Shown: positions 51,533 to 59,472 of the stretch, one piece after another
How positions within the stretch are numbered: position 1 is the first letter of the stretch
Layout of the letters: each line of letters starts with the position of its first letter
DNA from: an uncultured Dehalococcoidia bacterium
GTDB taxonomy: Bacteria > Chloroflexota > Dehalococcoidia > Lucifugimonadales > CATOSD01
Length of the DNA: 64,000 nucleotides
Direction of reading: 5' to 3'
Assembly (NCBI GenBank): GCA_951812395.1
Contig: CATOSD010000001.1
Location: 1,647,108 to 1,711,107, forward strand
The notes under the pieces: model-generated
Told to the model about the DNA's origin: nothing
Seen by the model: the letters and a program-made list of their open reading frames with translations, nothing else
The model's database searches: none
Position numbers and translations under genes: made by a program

Positions 51533-52435
51533 TCAGCCCCGCAGCGCACTGACCAACGCGCGGATGTGAGCGGGGCCGGTACCGCAGCAACCGCCCACGA
51601 TGTTTACGCCGGCCTCATCGACCATGGCCCTGAAACGCGGGGCCATGTACTCCGGAGACTCCGGATAAGTTATCTCTCTGCCCTTGGCTATCGGTATCCC
51701 TGCGTTGGAGTGCACCAGCAGCGGCGCGTCGGTGGCCGCCCGGAGCTGAATCGCCAGCTCCAGCATGACATCGACGCCATTGCCGCAGTTCGCGCCCACG
51801 ACGTCCGCGCCCGCCGCTACCAGCTCGCGCATCGCCACGTCGGGCGTCGTGCCCATCATGGTGAAGAAGCCGCGCCGCCCCTTATCGAAGAACATTGTCG
51901 AGAACACAACGAGATCGGTGTTCTCCCGGGCGGCCCTGATGGCGATCTTGGCCTCTTCGACGTCGATCATGGTCTCGATGTTCACCGCATCCACGCCCCC
52001 TTCGGCGAGCGCGGCTATCTGCTCCGCGAAAGCCTCGTACATCTCGGCCTCGCTGATGGGGTCGTCCTTGAGCGGGTCGTTCAGAACCTCGCCCGTCGGG
52101 CCCACGGACCCCACGACGAAGCGACCCGGTGGGGCCTCGCTTCGCGCATGCTCGGCGGCGAGCCTGTTGAACTCTCGCACTCTGCATTCAAATCCGTAGT
52201 GGCGCTGCCTGACCCGCGAACCGCCGAATGTGTTGGTGAGCACCAGGTCCGATCCGGCCCCGAAGTAGGCTTTGGCCATCTCCCGCACGACTTCCGGGCG
52301 GCTAGCATTCCACTCCTCCGGATCGCCGTCACCCAGACCGCGCGACTGCAGGTACGTGCCGGTCGCGCCGTCGGAAATGAGCGTTTCACCACGCTCCAGC
52401 CTGTGCAGCAGTTCGACGCCGCCATGTTGCGTCAC
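51533..52435 (-). CDS. Homocysteine S-methyltransferase-like protein (MetH N-terminal module)
   Basis: 300 residues from GTG 52435, with GGAGG 7 bases upstream. TIM-barrel with ISDGATGTYLQSRGL at the start, VLTNTFGGSR, GSVGPTG and IETMIDVEEAK. The zinc Cys residues are in GANCGNGVD and VGGCCGTGP. Close to the homocysteine domain of MetH and to betaine/S-methylmethionine methyltransferases. It could accept the methyl group from the corrinoid protein in this cluster. It overlaps the upstream gene by 4 bases. Confidence 0.88.
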   Translation of the reverse strand: MTQHGGVELLHRLERGETLISDGATGTYLQSRGLGDGDPEEWNASRPEVVREMAKAYFGAGSDLVLTNTFGGSRVRQRHYGFECRVREFNRLAAEHARSEAPPGRFVVGSVGPTGEVLNDPLKDDPISEAEMYEAFAEQIAALAEGGVDAVNIETMIDVEEAKIAIRAARENTDLVVFSTMFFDKGRRGFFTMMGTTPDVAMRELVAAGADVVGANCGNGVDVMLELAIQLRAATDAPLLVHSNAGIPIAKGREITYPESPEYMAPRFRAMVDEAGVNIVGGCCGTGPAHIRALVSALRG

Positions 52436-52791
52436 GAGCCTGCCTCCGGATCGCCGCGCAGCCAGTGGTCCGCCGCGCCCGGCCGGGGGTCGCGGTCGCC
52501 TGATTGGTGGAGCCGGCGGATTCTGGTGACGAAGTCTTGCGGGAATCGCGCGTTGTACAGCGCCACCACGATCGCGGCCGCTTCTTCCGCGCCGCCGTCT
52601 GCGTCGGAGTACTCGCCCCAGCCCCACGCCACCAGGTACTCGTCCCCGCCCGCGCTGCCGTCGAACATCGCCACCGAGTCGACTCCGCGTTGAAACCTGT
52701 CGTCAAGCTGTACGGACACTACTCGCGAGCTGTCCTCGGCCTGAACTTGGACAGGGATTTCCTTCCAGTACATAACTCGAACTCGTGCCAA
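52432..52791 (-). CDS. Virulence-factor (CvfC/PF13769-like) protein
   Basis: 119 residues. MARVRVMYWKEIPVQVQAED, a strand-rich middle and ALYNARFPQDFVTRIRRL match the small 'virulence factor' family seen in corrinoid/methionine-type operons, despite the name. First gene of the leftward cluster; its stop overlaps the GTG of the methyltransferase (GTGA). No biochemical role is known to me. Confidence 0.6.
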   Translation of the reverse strand: MARVRVMYWKEIPVQVQAEDSSRVVSVQLDDRFQRGVDSVAMFDGSAGGDEYLVAWGWGEYSDADGGAEEAAAIVVALYNARFPQDFVTRIRRLHQSGDRDPRPGAADHWLRGDPEAGS

Positions 52792-52898
52792 CTGCCAACG
52801 GCTCCGGACCTCTTATGTGTACGGACGGCTTCTCCTGGCGCGCCATTCTCTGATGGCATTATAGCCGCCCCGGGCTTAACTTTCACGGTGAGTCTATC

Positions 52899-52927
52899 TT
52901 GTGCCGAACCTGCGCTTGTGCTATGTT
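52899..52927 (+). promoter_or_regulatory. Promoter of the sdh operon
   Basis: TTGTGC (52899-52904), 17-base spacer, TATGTT (52922-52927), with TG one base before the -10. Predicted start near 52934, giving a leader of about 60 bases. Confidence 0.5.
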
Positions 52928-52956
52928 CCTATGTGTTGATTTTCACAAGTGGAGAA

Positions 52957-52981
52957 GGTGACCGCCACCGGGGCGGTCACC
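52957..52981 (+). promoter_or_regulatory. Leader hairpin before sdhA
   Basis: A perfect 10-bp stem, GGTGACCGCC (52957-52966) with GGCGGTCACC (52972-52981), 5-base loop. It ends only 14 bases before the ATG and just upstream of AGAGGG, so it could affect ribosome access. No ligand-binding core is evident, so I do not call it a riboswitch. Confidence 0.5.
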
Positions 52982-52994
52982 CCCAGAGGGACCG

Positions 52995-54671
52995 ATGTTC
53001 GACCACGACGTGCTAATTATAGGAGCCGGTCTGGCAGGGATGCGGGCCGCTCTCGCGGCAGGCGAGAACGGCGCTGACGTAGCCGTGGTGACAAAGGTGC
53101 ACCCGGTTCGCAGCCACTCCAACGCCGCCCAGGGCGGCATCAACGCCGCACTGACTGACCGCGGCGACGACTGGAAAGAGCACGCTTACGACACCATCAA
53201 GGGCAGCGACTATCTCGGCGACCAGGACGCGGTTTCGATTATGTGCATGGAGGCGGGCCAGGAAGTCATCAACATGGAGCACATGGGGGTGATCTTCAAC
53301 CGCGACGAGGAGGGGCGTCTCGGCACGCGCGCCTTCGGAGGACAGCGTCGGGAGCGCACCTTCTTCGTGTCCGACTTCACCGGCCAAGCGCTGCTGCACG
53401 TGCTCTATGAGCAGGTGCTCAAAGTCGGGGTTCGCATTTACGAGGAGTGGTTCCTTCTGTCGCTCATCGTCGAGGAAGGCGAGTGCTGCGGCGCTGTGGT
53501 GATGGAGATTCGCTCCGGCGAGATACGCGTCATCAGGGCCAAGGCGGTGATAATGGCTTCGGGCGGCCTTGGCCGTGTCTTCGAGCCGAGCACCAACGCG
53601 CTCATTTGCACCGGCGACGGCATGGGCATCGCATACCGCGCCGGGGCGTCCCTGATGGACATGGAGATGGTGCAATACCATCCGACCACCCTCAAGGGCA
53701 GTGGTGTGCTGATAACCGAGGGCGCACGTGGCGAGGGCGCATATCTGCTCAACGCCAACGGCGAGCGCTTCATGGAGCGTTACGCCCCCAACATGATGGA
53801 GTTGGCCTCCCGTGACGTGGTGTCTCGGTCGGAACAGACGGAAATCAACGAGGGCCGCGGGATCAATGGCTGCGTGATGTTGGATGTCCGGCACCTGGGG
53901 GAGCGCCTCATTCGAGAAAGGCTATCCCAGATTCTGGAGATCGCCCGCGACTTCGCGAATGTAGACCTCCTCACTGAGCCGATACCCATTCAACCAGGCA
54001 TGCACTACCAAATGGGCGGCATCAAGACGGACGTGAACGGCCAGACACAACTCCCAGGCCTGTACGCCGCAGGCGAGTGCGCTAACGTGAGCGTGCACGG
54101 TGGCAATCGCCTTGGCGCTAACTCGCTCCTGGACACGCTGGTGTTCGGCCGCCGGTCGGGTGAACACGCCGCGGAGATGACTCGGACCAAGAGTCACAAG
54201 GCGATCACCGACAAGGCCGCTGAGGGCGATCGCTCGTATATCCAGGACCTGCTCGATCATGACGAATCGGGCGACATGTTCGGCAGGATCAGGATGGAGA
54301 TGGGCCAGGTGATGAATCGCTACCTGGCCGTGTACAGGGACCAGGAGGGCATGGAGTTTGCCCTATCCAAGGTCAGGGAGTTGAGGGAGCGCTTCAGGCT
54401 CGTACACGTGCCAGACAAGGGCAAGACCTTCAACACCAACCTGATGTTTACGCTGGAGCTGGGCATGATGGTAGACTGCGCCGAGACTATTGCCCTGAGC
54501 GCCATTGAGCGCAAGGAGAGCCGTGGCGCCCACACGCGGACGGACATGCCGGACAGGGACGACGAGAACTGGCTCAAGCACATCCTTGTCAAGAGCACAG
54601 TGGACGGCCCGCAGGTGGACCACTTGCCGGTGGTAATCACCGACTGGGAGCCACAGGTGCGCACCTACTAG
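52995..54671 (+). CDS. sdhA: Succinate dehydrogenase/fumarate reductase flavoprotein subunit
   Basis: 558 residues. FAD-binding start VLIIGAGLAGMRAALAA, the FAD-linking His region RSHSNAAQGGINAAL, substrate residues in MVQYHPTTLKGSGVLITEGARGEGA and the HYQMGGI segment, then GECANVSVHGGNRLGANSLLD. It oxidises succinate to fumarate (or the reverse) and passes electrons to the Fe-S subunit encoded at 55062. GAGGG precedes ATG 52995. Confidence 0.95.
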   Translation: MFDHDVLIIGAGLAGMRAALAAGENGADVAVVTKVHPVRSHSNAAQGGINAALTDRGDDWKEHAYDTIKGSDYLGDQDAVSIMCMEAGQEVINMEHMGVIFNRDEEGRLGTRAFGGQRRERTFFVSDFTGQALLHVLYEQVLKVGVRIYEEWFLLSLIVEEGECCGAVVMEIRSGEIRVIRAKAVIMASGGLGRVFEPSTNALICTGDGMGIAYRAGASLMDMEMVQYHPTTLKGSGVLITEGARGEGAYLLNANGERFMERYAPNMMELASRDVVSRSEQTEINEGRGINGCVMLDVRHLGERLIRERLSQILEIARDFANVDLLTEPIPIQPGMHYQMGGIKTDVNGQTQLPGLYAAGECANVSVHGGNRLGANSLLDTLVFGRRSGEHAAEMTRTKSHKAITDKAAEGDRSYIQDLLDHDESGDMFGRIRMEMGQVMNRYLAVYRDQEGMEFALSKVRELRERFRLVHVPDKGKTFNTNLMFTLELGMMVDCAETIALSAIERKESRGAHTRTDMPDRDDENWLKHILVKSTVDGPQVDHLPVVITDWEPQVRTY

Positions 54672-54703
54672 GCTAGACATCACAGGGCCGAGGGCGCCCT
54701 GGT

Positions 54704-55006
54704 TTGGATTGGGATTCCGGAGCATTGACTACGGACAGGATAAGTAGACTCGAAGGCGCATACGAGCAGGTCGACAAGCGGTTGGACGATTTGCAGCAGT
54801 CATTGACGTCTCTGAGGAGCGACGTGAATTCCTCATTGACAAACACCGAAGCTCAGGTAATCGGCCTGCGTAATGAGATGAACAGCCGATTCGAGAATCT
54901 GGAAGGCCAGGTGAACAGCCGATTCAATCAGCTTCTCATCCTTGTCGGTGGTTCCTGGATTACGATCATGGCAGGAATGCTGGCGAGATTCTTCGGCAAA
55001 GGCTGA
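54704..55006 (+). CDS. Small coiled-coil membrane protein between sdhA and sdhB
   Basis: 100 residues from TTG 54704 (TTG 54725 also possible). A coiled coil (RLDDLQQSLTSLRSDVN, LRNEMNSRFENLEGQVNSRF, with heptad-like spacing) ends in one hydrophobic segment (LLILVGGSWITIMAGMLARFFG). I do not recognise a family. Placed inside the sdh operon it might help anchor the complex, which lacks an evident SdhC/SdhD, but small proteins of this type also occur alone. Confidence 0.5.
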   Translation: MDWDSGALTTDRISRLEGAYEQVDKRLDDLQQSLTSLRSDVNSSLTNTEAQVIGLRNEMNSRFENLEGQVNSRFNQLLILVGGSWITIMAGMLARFFGKG

Positions 55007-55061
55007 TTTTCGAGCCCGGCCCGTGCAACACGCTGGCCACGCCCAACGAAGGGGCCAACAT

Positions 55062-56018
55062 ATGGAAGTAACCTTAAGTGTAAGAAGACTCAACCCAGAC
55101 GCATCGAGGCCCGCGCCCTTCTACCAGGAGTACACGCTGGACGTGGAGCAGTCGGCGACTGTCCTTGATGGACTGATAAGAATCCGCGAGGAGGTCGACG
55201 GCACCCTGTCGCTGAGGTGCTCGTGCCGCAGCGCCATATGCGGCTCGTGCGCGATGCGCATCAACGGCGAGGCGGGCCTGGCCTGCAACACCAAGATTGT
55301 CGACGCCCTGCCTCAAGGAGGCGGCGCCATCGTCGTCGAGCCGGCAGGGAACATGCAGGTAATCAAAGACCTGGTCGTAGACTTCCAGCCATTCTGGGAC
55401 AAGGTACGCGCGGTGGAACCCTGGCTGCAGCACAACGGCCCGGAACCGGAGCAGGAGCACGTCGTGCCTAACGACGACATGGTGCACCTCGCCGGAGTGA
55501 TGGCCTGCATAATGTGCGGCGCCTGCGTGTCTGATTGCACCGTGCTCGAGGTGGACTCCAACTTCTTGGGCCCGGCCGCGCTCGCCAAGGCTTACCGGTT
55601 CGCCGGTGACCCTCGCGACGACGCGGATGAAGACCGCCTGGCCCACCTGAACGAGTACGGTGGTATCTGGGACTGCACCCGCTGCCTCAAGTGCGTCGAG
55701 GTGTGCCCCAAGGACGTGGCGCCGATGGACCGGATCATGGGCCTGCGAGACAAGGCCATGTCGGCTGGGTTCACCCAGTCGAACGGCGCACGCCACGCGG
55801 AGGCCTTCACTGAACTGGTCGGCCACAGCGGCACACTCGACGAGCTGCGGTTGCCGATGAAGACGTTCGGCGTTACAAACGTAAAGGAGATGCTGAAGCT
55901 GGCCCCGGTGGGGCTGCGGGCCCTGAGGGCGGGCAAGGTGCCGCCTGTGCTTCACAAGAGCATCCCGGGCGTCGAGAACGTCAAGCGCATATTTGAGAGA
56001 GTCGAGAACAAGCGATGA
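55062..56018 (+). CDS. sdhB: Succinate dehydrogenase iron-sulfur subunit
   Basis: 318 residues from ATG 55062. [2Fe-2S] domain: RCSCRSAICGSCAMRING. The other two clusters: CIMCGACVSDC and CTRCLKCVEVCPKD. Longer than typical SdhB (about 240) because of an extension after residue 230 (ARHAEAFTELVGHSGTLDEL onwards). It relays electrons from the flavoprotein. The stop overlaps the start of the HdrB-like gene (ATGA). Confidence 0.93.
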   Translation: MEVTLSVRRLNPDASRPAPFYQEYTLDVEQSATVLDGLIRIREEVDGTLSLRCSCRSAICGSCAMRINGEAGLACNTKIVDALPQGGGAIVVEPAGNMQVIKDLVVDFQPFWDKVRAVEPWLQHNGPEPEQEHVVPNDDMVHLAGVMACIMCGACVSDCTVLEVDSNFLGPAALAKAYRFAGDPRDDADEDRLAHLNEYGGIWDCTRCLKCVEVCPKDVAPMDRIMGLRDKAMSAGFTQSNGARHAEAFTELVGHSGTLDELRLPMKTFGVTNVKEMLKLAPVGLRALRAGKVPPVLHKSIPGVENVKRIFERVENKR

Positions 56019-56905
56019 AGTATGCCCTCTATCCCGGTTGCGTGTCGCGTGGGGCGTGCCGGGAGCTGTACGCAGCGACAATAGAGGTTTGCCGCAGGCT
56101 GGGCATCGAACTCGAACTGGACATCATGAGTAGCGCTTCATGCACCGGAGCGGGCGTGCTTCAGGAGAAGAACCAGCGGCTTGGCGACACGCTGAACGCG
56201 CGCAACTTCGCGCTCGCCGAGCGCGGCGGGCTCCCGTTGATGACGATCTGCAGCACCTGCCAGGGTGTGATGTCGCAGGCGAATGAGCGCCTCACTTCGG
56301 ACGGCGAGTACCTCGAATCCATCAATGCTGATCTTGCGGAAGAGGGCCTTGCGTACAGAGGAACCATCGACCCTCGACACCTGCTATGGATCATCGCTGA
56401 AGACATCGGAGTCGGCAGGCTGCGCAGCATGGTGGTCCGACCCCTCACTGGGTTCAAGTTCGCGCCCTTTTACGGCTGCTACATCGTGCGGCCCAGGTCT
56501 GCCCTGGGTTTTGGCGAGTACCCGGAGCGCGAGGATTCTCTGGAAAGCGTGATCGAGGCCGTGGGCGCTGAAGTTGTGGACTATCCGGGCAAGACGCTTT
56601 GCTGCGGGTTCCCGATTCTGACCATCAATCAGGAGAATTCGCTGAAAATGGTTGCCAACCATACTCTGGATGCGAAGGGTCGCGGCGCCGACGCGATGGT
56701 GACGCCCTGCCCGCTTTGCCACCTCAACCTCGACGGCTACCAGCCGAATGCGGCCTCGGCCGCCGGCAGGCCAATCGGCCTGCCGGTGCTGCACCTTCCG
56801 CAGATGCTGGGGCTGGCGTTGGGCATCGACCCTAGGGCGATGAAGCTGAATAAGCATATTGTCTCCACCAAGAGGCTGCTTTCGCAGGTTGCGGTCACGC
56901 CTTAG
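56015..56905 (+). CDS. HdrB-like (CCG-domain) succinate dehydrogenase subunit
   Basis: 296 residues. Two CCG-type cysteine domains: C9, C43 (ASCTGAG) and C79-x2-C82 in the first, and GCYIVRP, LCCGFPIL and CPLCHLN in the second. These bind an unusual [4Fe-4S] cluster in heterodisulfide reductase subunit B and in the SdhE-type subunit of some archaeal and bacterial succinate dehydrogenases. Overlap with sdhB shows it belongs to the complex, probably replacing the haem-containing membrane anchor. The quinone or other acceptor is not known. Confidence 0.85.
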   Translation: MKYALYPGCVSRGACRELYAATIEVCRRLGIELELDIMSSASCTGAGVLQEKNQRLGDTLNARNFALAERGGLPLMTICSTCQGVMSQANERLTSDGEYLESINADLAEEGLAYRGTIDPRHLLWIIAEDIGVGRLRSMVVRPLTGFKFAPFYGCYIVRPRSALGFGEYPEREDSLESVIEAVGAEVVDYPGKTLCCGFPILTINQENSLKMVANHTLDAKGRGADAMVTPCPLCHLNLDGYQPNAASAAGRPIGLPVLHLPQMLGLALGIDPRAMKLNKHIVSTKRLLSQVAVTP

Positions 56906-56939
56906 ATTGAACGGGCGCGCCTGCGAAGAAGGGTGATAA

Positions 56940-57962
56940 GTGTACAGGCAAGAAGAACCGGAAGTTAGCTTCGACCAGATATTGGAGCGCATACGCAACT
57001 TCTTCGGCCGCTTCAGGTTAGGCGGAGGAGGCGGCGCGTTCGCGCTCTTCGTTTTCGGGTTGTTTTTCGTCGCCCTGATTGGCTGGCTGGCCACGGGCTT
57101 CTACACAGTCAGCCCGGGCCAGCAGGGAGCGATTAGGCTCCTCGGCCGCTTCGTCGGCACGTCCGAGGCGGGCCTGCACTGGTTCTGGCCGTCCCCGGTG
57201 GGTACCCGCGACATCGTGGCCGTCGACGAGGTCCGCAGCCTCGAGGTAGGCGTCCGTGGCAACACGCCTGTGCCTGATGAGTCGCTGATGATCACCGGCG
57301 ACGAGAACATCGTGGACGCCCAGCTTCAGGTGCAATACGACATCAGCGACATCGAGCGATTCCTGTTCAGGGTGAAGGACCCCGCAGGCGTCACGATAAA
57401 GGACGCGGCGGAAACCGCCTTGAGGCAAGTGGTGGGCGCGCGTGTCATCGACGACGTGTTGACCACCGAGAAGGACCTGGTCCAGATAGAGACCCACAAC
57501 AAGCTCCAGGACCTGATGGAGACGTACCAGACTGGCATACGAATCCGCGAGGTCAAGTTGCTGAACGTGAAACCTCCCGTCCAGGTGCAAGACGCCTTCG
57601 ACGACGTTGTGAGAGCGCTCGAGGACAAGCAGCAGGCCATAAACTTGGCTCAGGCCTACCAGGCGGACGTGGTCCCGAAAGCGAGGGGTGAAGCGGCCAG
57701 GCTCACGGAGGAGGCCAACGCCTTCAAGGCAGAGCGAGTCAACCTCGCTAACGGTGAAGCCGATAAGTTCCGCTCCATTCTGGCCGAGTTCAGGCTCGCC
57801 GAGGAAGTCACACGGCAGCGTCTCTACCTCGAGGCGATGGAAGAGGTACTGCCCGGAGTGACTAAATTTATCGTCGACAGCGAGAACGGGGGCAACCTGC
57901 TTCAGTTCCTCCAACTCAACGAACAGCCTTCCGCGCCACCGATTAGCGCGGGGTCCCCGTAG
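56940..57962 (+). CDS. hflK: HflK-like SPFH-domain membrane protein
   Basis: 340 residues from GTG 56940. One N-terminal membrane segment (GAFALFVFGLFFVALIGWLA) after a Gly-rich stretch, then the SPFH/band-7 domain (GFYTVSPGQQGAIRLLGRFV, VRGNTPVPDESLMITGDENIV, EKDLVQIETHNKLQDLM) and a long helical C-terminus. HflK with HflC forms a large membrane cage around FtsH protease. hflC follows 9 bases later. Confidence 0.92.
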   Translation: MYRQEEPEVSFDQILERIRNFFGRFRLGGGGGAFALFVFGLFFVALIGWLATGFYTVSPGQQGAIRLLGRFVGTSEAGLHWFWPSPVGTRDIVAVDEVRSLEVGVRGNTPVPDESLMITGDENIVDAQLQVQYDISDIERFLFRVKDPAGVTIKDAAETALRQVVGARVIDDVLTTEKDLVQIETHNKLQDLMETYQTGIRIREVKLLNVKPPVQVQDAFDDVVRALEDKQQAINLAQAYQADVVPKARGEAARLTEEANAFKAERVNLANGEADKFRSILAEFRLAEEVTRQRLYLEAMEEVLPGVTKFIVDSENGGNLLQFLQLNEQPSAPPISAGSP

Positions 57963-57971
57963 AGGAAACTG

Positions 57972-58856
57972 ATGCGTTCGCTTGCATTTCTGCTGATACT
58001 GATAGTGATTCTGGCGGCCGTGATAGGGCCGCAAGCCCTGTTTGTGGTCGACGAGACCAAGGTCGCCGTGGTAACGCGATTCGGCGAGCCGCGCACCACC
58101 ATCAAGAGGCCGGGACTGTTCGCGAAGGTGCCTTTCGCAGAGACCGTCAACTACTTCGACAAGAGGCTGCTCAACTTCGACGCCCCCGCAGAGCCGCTGC
58201 TCACAAAGGACAAGAAGACCCTGGTGATCGACGTGTATGCCCGGGGCAAGATCGTCGATCCCTTGACATTCTTCCGAACGCTGACCACGGAATCCCGCGC
58301 CCAGGACCGAGTCATCGGTATCGTGTCTTCCGAGCTCCGCCGTGAAATCGCGAACGACAACCAGTCGGAGATCATCGAAGCCACCCGCGAAATCATCATG
58401 AACAGGGTTCGCGACGCCGTGTCGCCGATTGTCAGGGAGTTCGGCATCGAGATCGTGGACGTGCGAATCAAACGCGCCGACTTCCCCGAAGCCATCGCCG
58501 AGAGCATCTACCAGCGCATGAGGGCCGAGCGCGCCCGGATCGCCAACCGCGACCGCGCCGAGGGCGAAGAGGAGAGCCTGATCATCCGGGCATCAGCCGA
58601 CAGGACCGCCGTCGAAATTCGCTCCGAGGCACAGCGCAATGCTCAGATCATTCGCGGTGAAGCCGAAGCGGAGGCCATCTCGATTTTCGCTGAAGCCCTC
58701 GAGGAAGACCCAGAGTTCTATCGCTTCCAGCGCAGCCTCGAAGCCTACAAGAGGTTCCTCTCTTCCAACACCACCGTCGTCCTGCCGGCTAACAGTGATC
58801 TCTTCTACTTCCTCCAGTCGCCCGAAGGGGCAACCGCGGGGACGGACTCCCAGTAA
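57972..58856 (+). CDS. hflC: HflC-like SPFH-domain membrane protein
   Basis: 294 residues. Signal-anchor (LAFLLILIVILAAVIGPQAL), then FVVDETKVAVVTRFGEPRTT, the conserved KKTLVIDVYARGKI, EIVDVRIKRADFPEAIAESIYQRMRAERARIA and EGEEESLIIRASADRTAVEI. Partner of HflK in regulating FtsH. Confidence 0.94.
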   Translation: MRSLAFLLILIVILAAVIGPQALFVVDETKVAVVTRFGEPRTTIKRPGLFAKVPFAETVNYFDKRLLNFDAPAEPLLTKDKKTLVIDVYARGKIVDPLTFFRTLTTESRAQDRVIGIVSSELRREIANDNQSEIIEATREIIMNRVRDAVSPIVREFGIEIVDVRIKRADFPEAIAESIYQRMRAERARIANRDRAEGEEESLIIRASADRTAVEIRSEAQRNAQIIRGEAEAEAISIFAEALEEDPEFYRFQRSLEAYKRFLSSNTTVVLPANSDLFYFLQSPEGATAGTDSQ

Positions 58857-58914
58857 GCCCGCCGTCGGCTGGCGCTCGAGCGCCGGCCGGCCAGGCGCGC
58901 CAGGCTCCCTGTTG

Positions 58915-59472
58915 ATGCCCAGGGGCGACGAACTCCAGTGCGGACACATTCCCGCCGCTGCCGCGCGCCACAGCGTCGAAGTCCACGTATTCGAGCAGTA
59001 CGACAGCGTCGTGAGTGTGTCCCAGGTCGCCCATGTGGCCCGCCTCTCCCTGGACCTGGAAAACCTGCCAAATGCTCGTTCGCTCAGCGTGGTCGTCGCG
59101 GACGACACTACCGTCAGGGAGCTCAACGCAACCTACCGGGGCATCGACGAAGTCACCGACGTGCTGTCCTTTGCTTTCGGGAGCGAAGGGGAATACTATG
59201 GAGAGGATGAGCCGGTGTTCAGGCAGGAGGATGACGCGGGGTTCGTGACACCGGATTGGGCCGTGTCCGAACTGGGAGAAGTCATCGTGTCGTATCCTCA
59301 GACCGTTCGGCAGGCGGAGCGCGCGGGACGTGAACTGCATGACGAACTGGACCATCTGGTGGCCCATGGCGTGCTGCATCTGCTGGGCTACGATCACATG
59401 AACCACGAGGAAGAGGCGGAGATGAGGGCGAAGGAGGCGCTCGTCCTGGGGGAGCACCCCCCCGATGAGTGA
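58915..59472 (+). CDS. ybeY: Endoribonuclease YbeY (rRNA maturation)
   Basis: 185 residues from ATG 58915. The zinc-binding HxxxHxxxxxH motif is in HLVAHGVLHLLGYDH. SVVVADDTTVRELNATYRGI and TDVLSFAF are typical. Acts in 16S 3'-end processing and ribosome quality control. Some 20 residues longer at the N-terminus than usual, so the true start may be lower. It overlaps dnaX by 8 bases. Confidence 0.93.
   Translation: MPRGDELQCGHIPAAAARHSVEVHVFEQYDSVVSVSQVAHVARLSLDLENLPNARSLSVVVADDTTVRELNATYRGIDEVTDVLSFAFGSEGEYYGEDEPVFRQEDDAGFVTPDWAVSELGEVIVSYPQTVRQAERAGRELHDELDHLVAHGVLHLLGYDHMNHEEEAEMRAKEALVLGEHPPDE

Noticed and set aside
52957..52981. Riboswitch before sdhA
   Set aside because: Only a simple hairpin is present, with no conserved ligand-binding core that I recognise.
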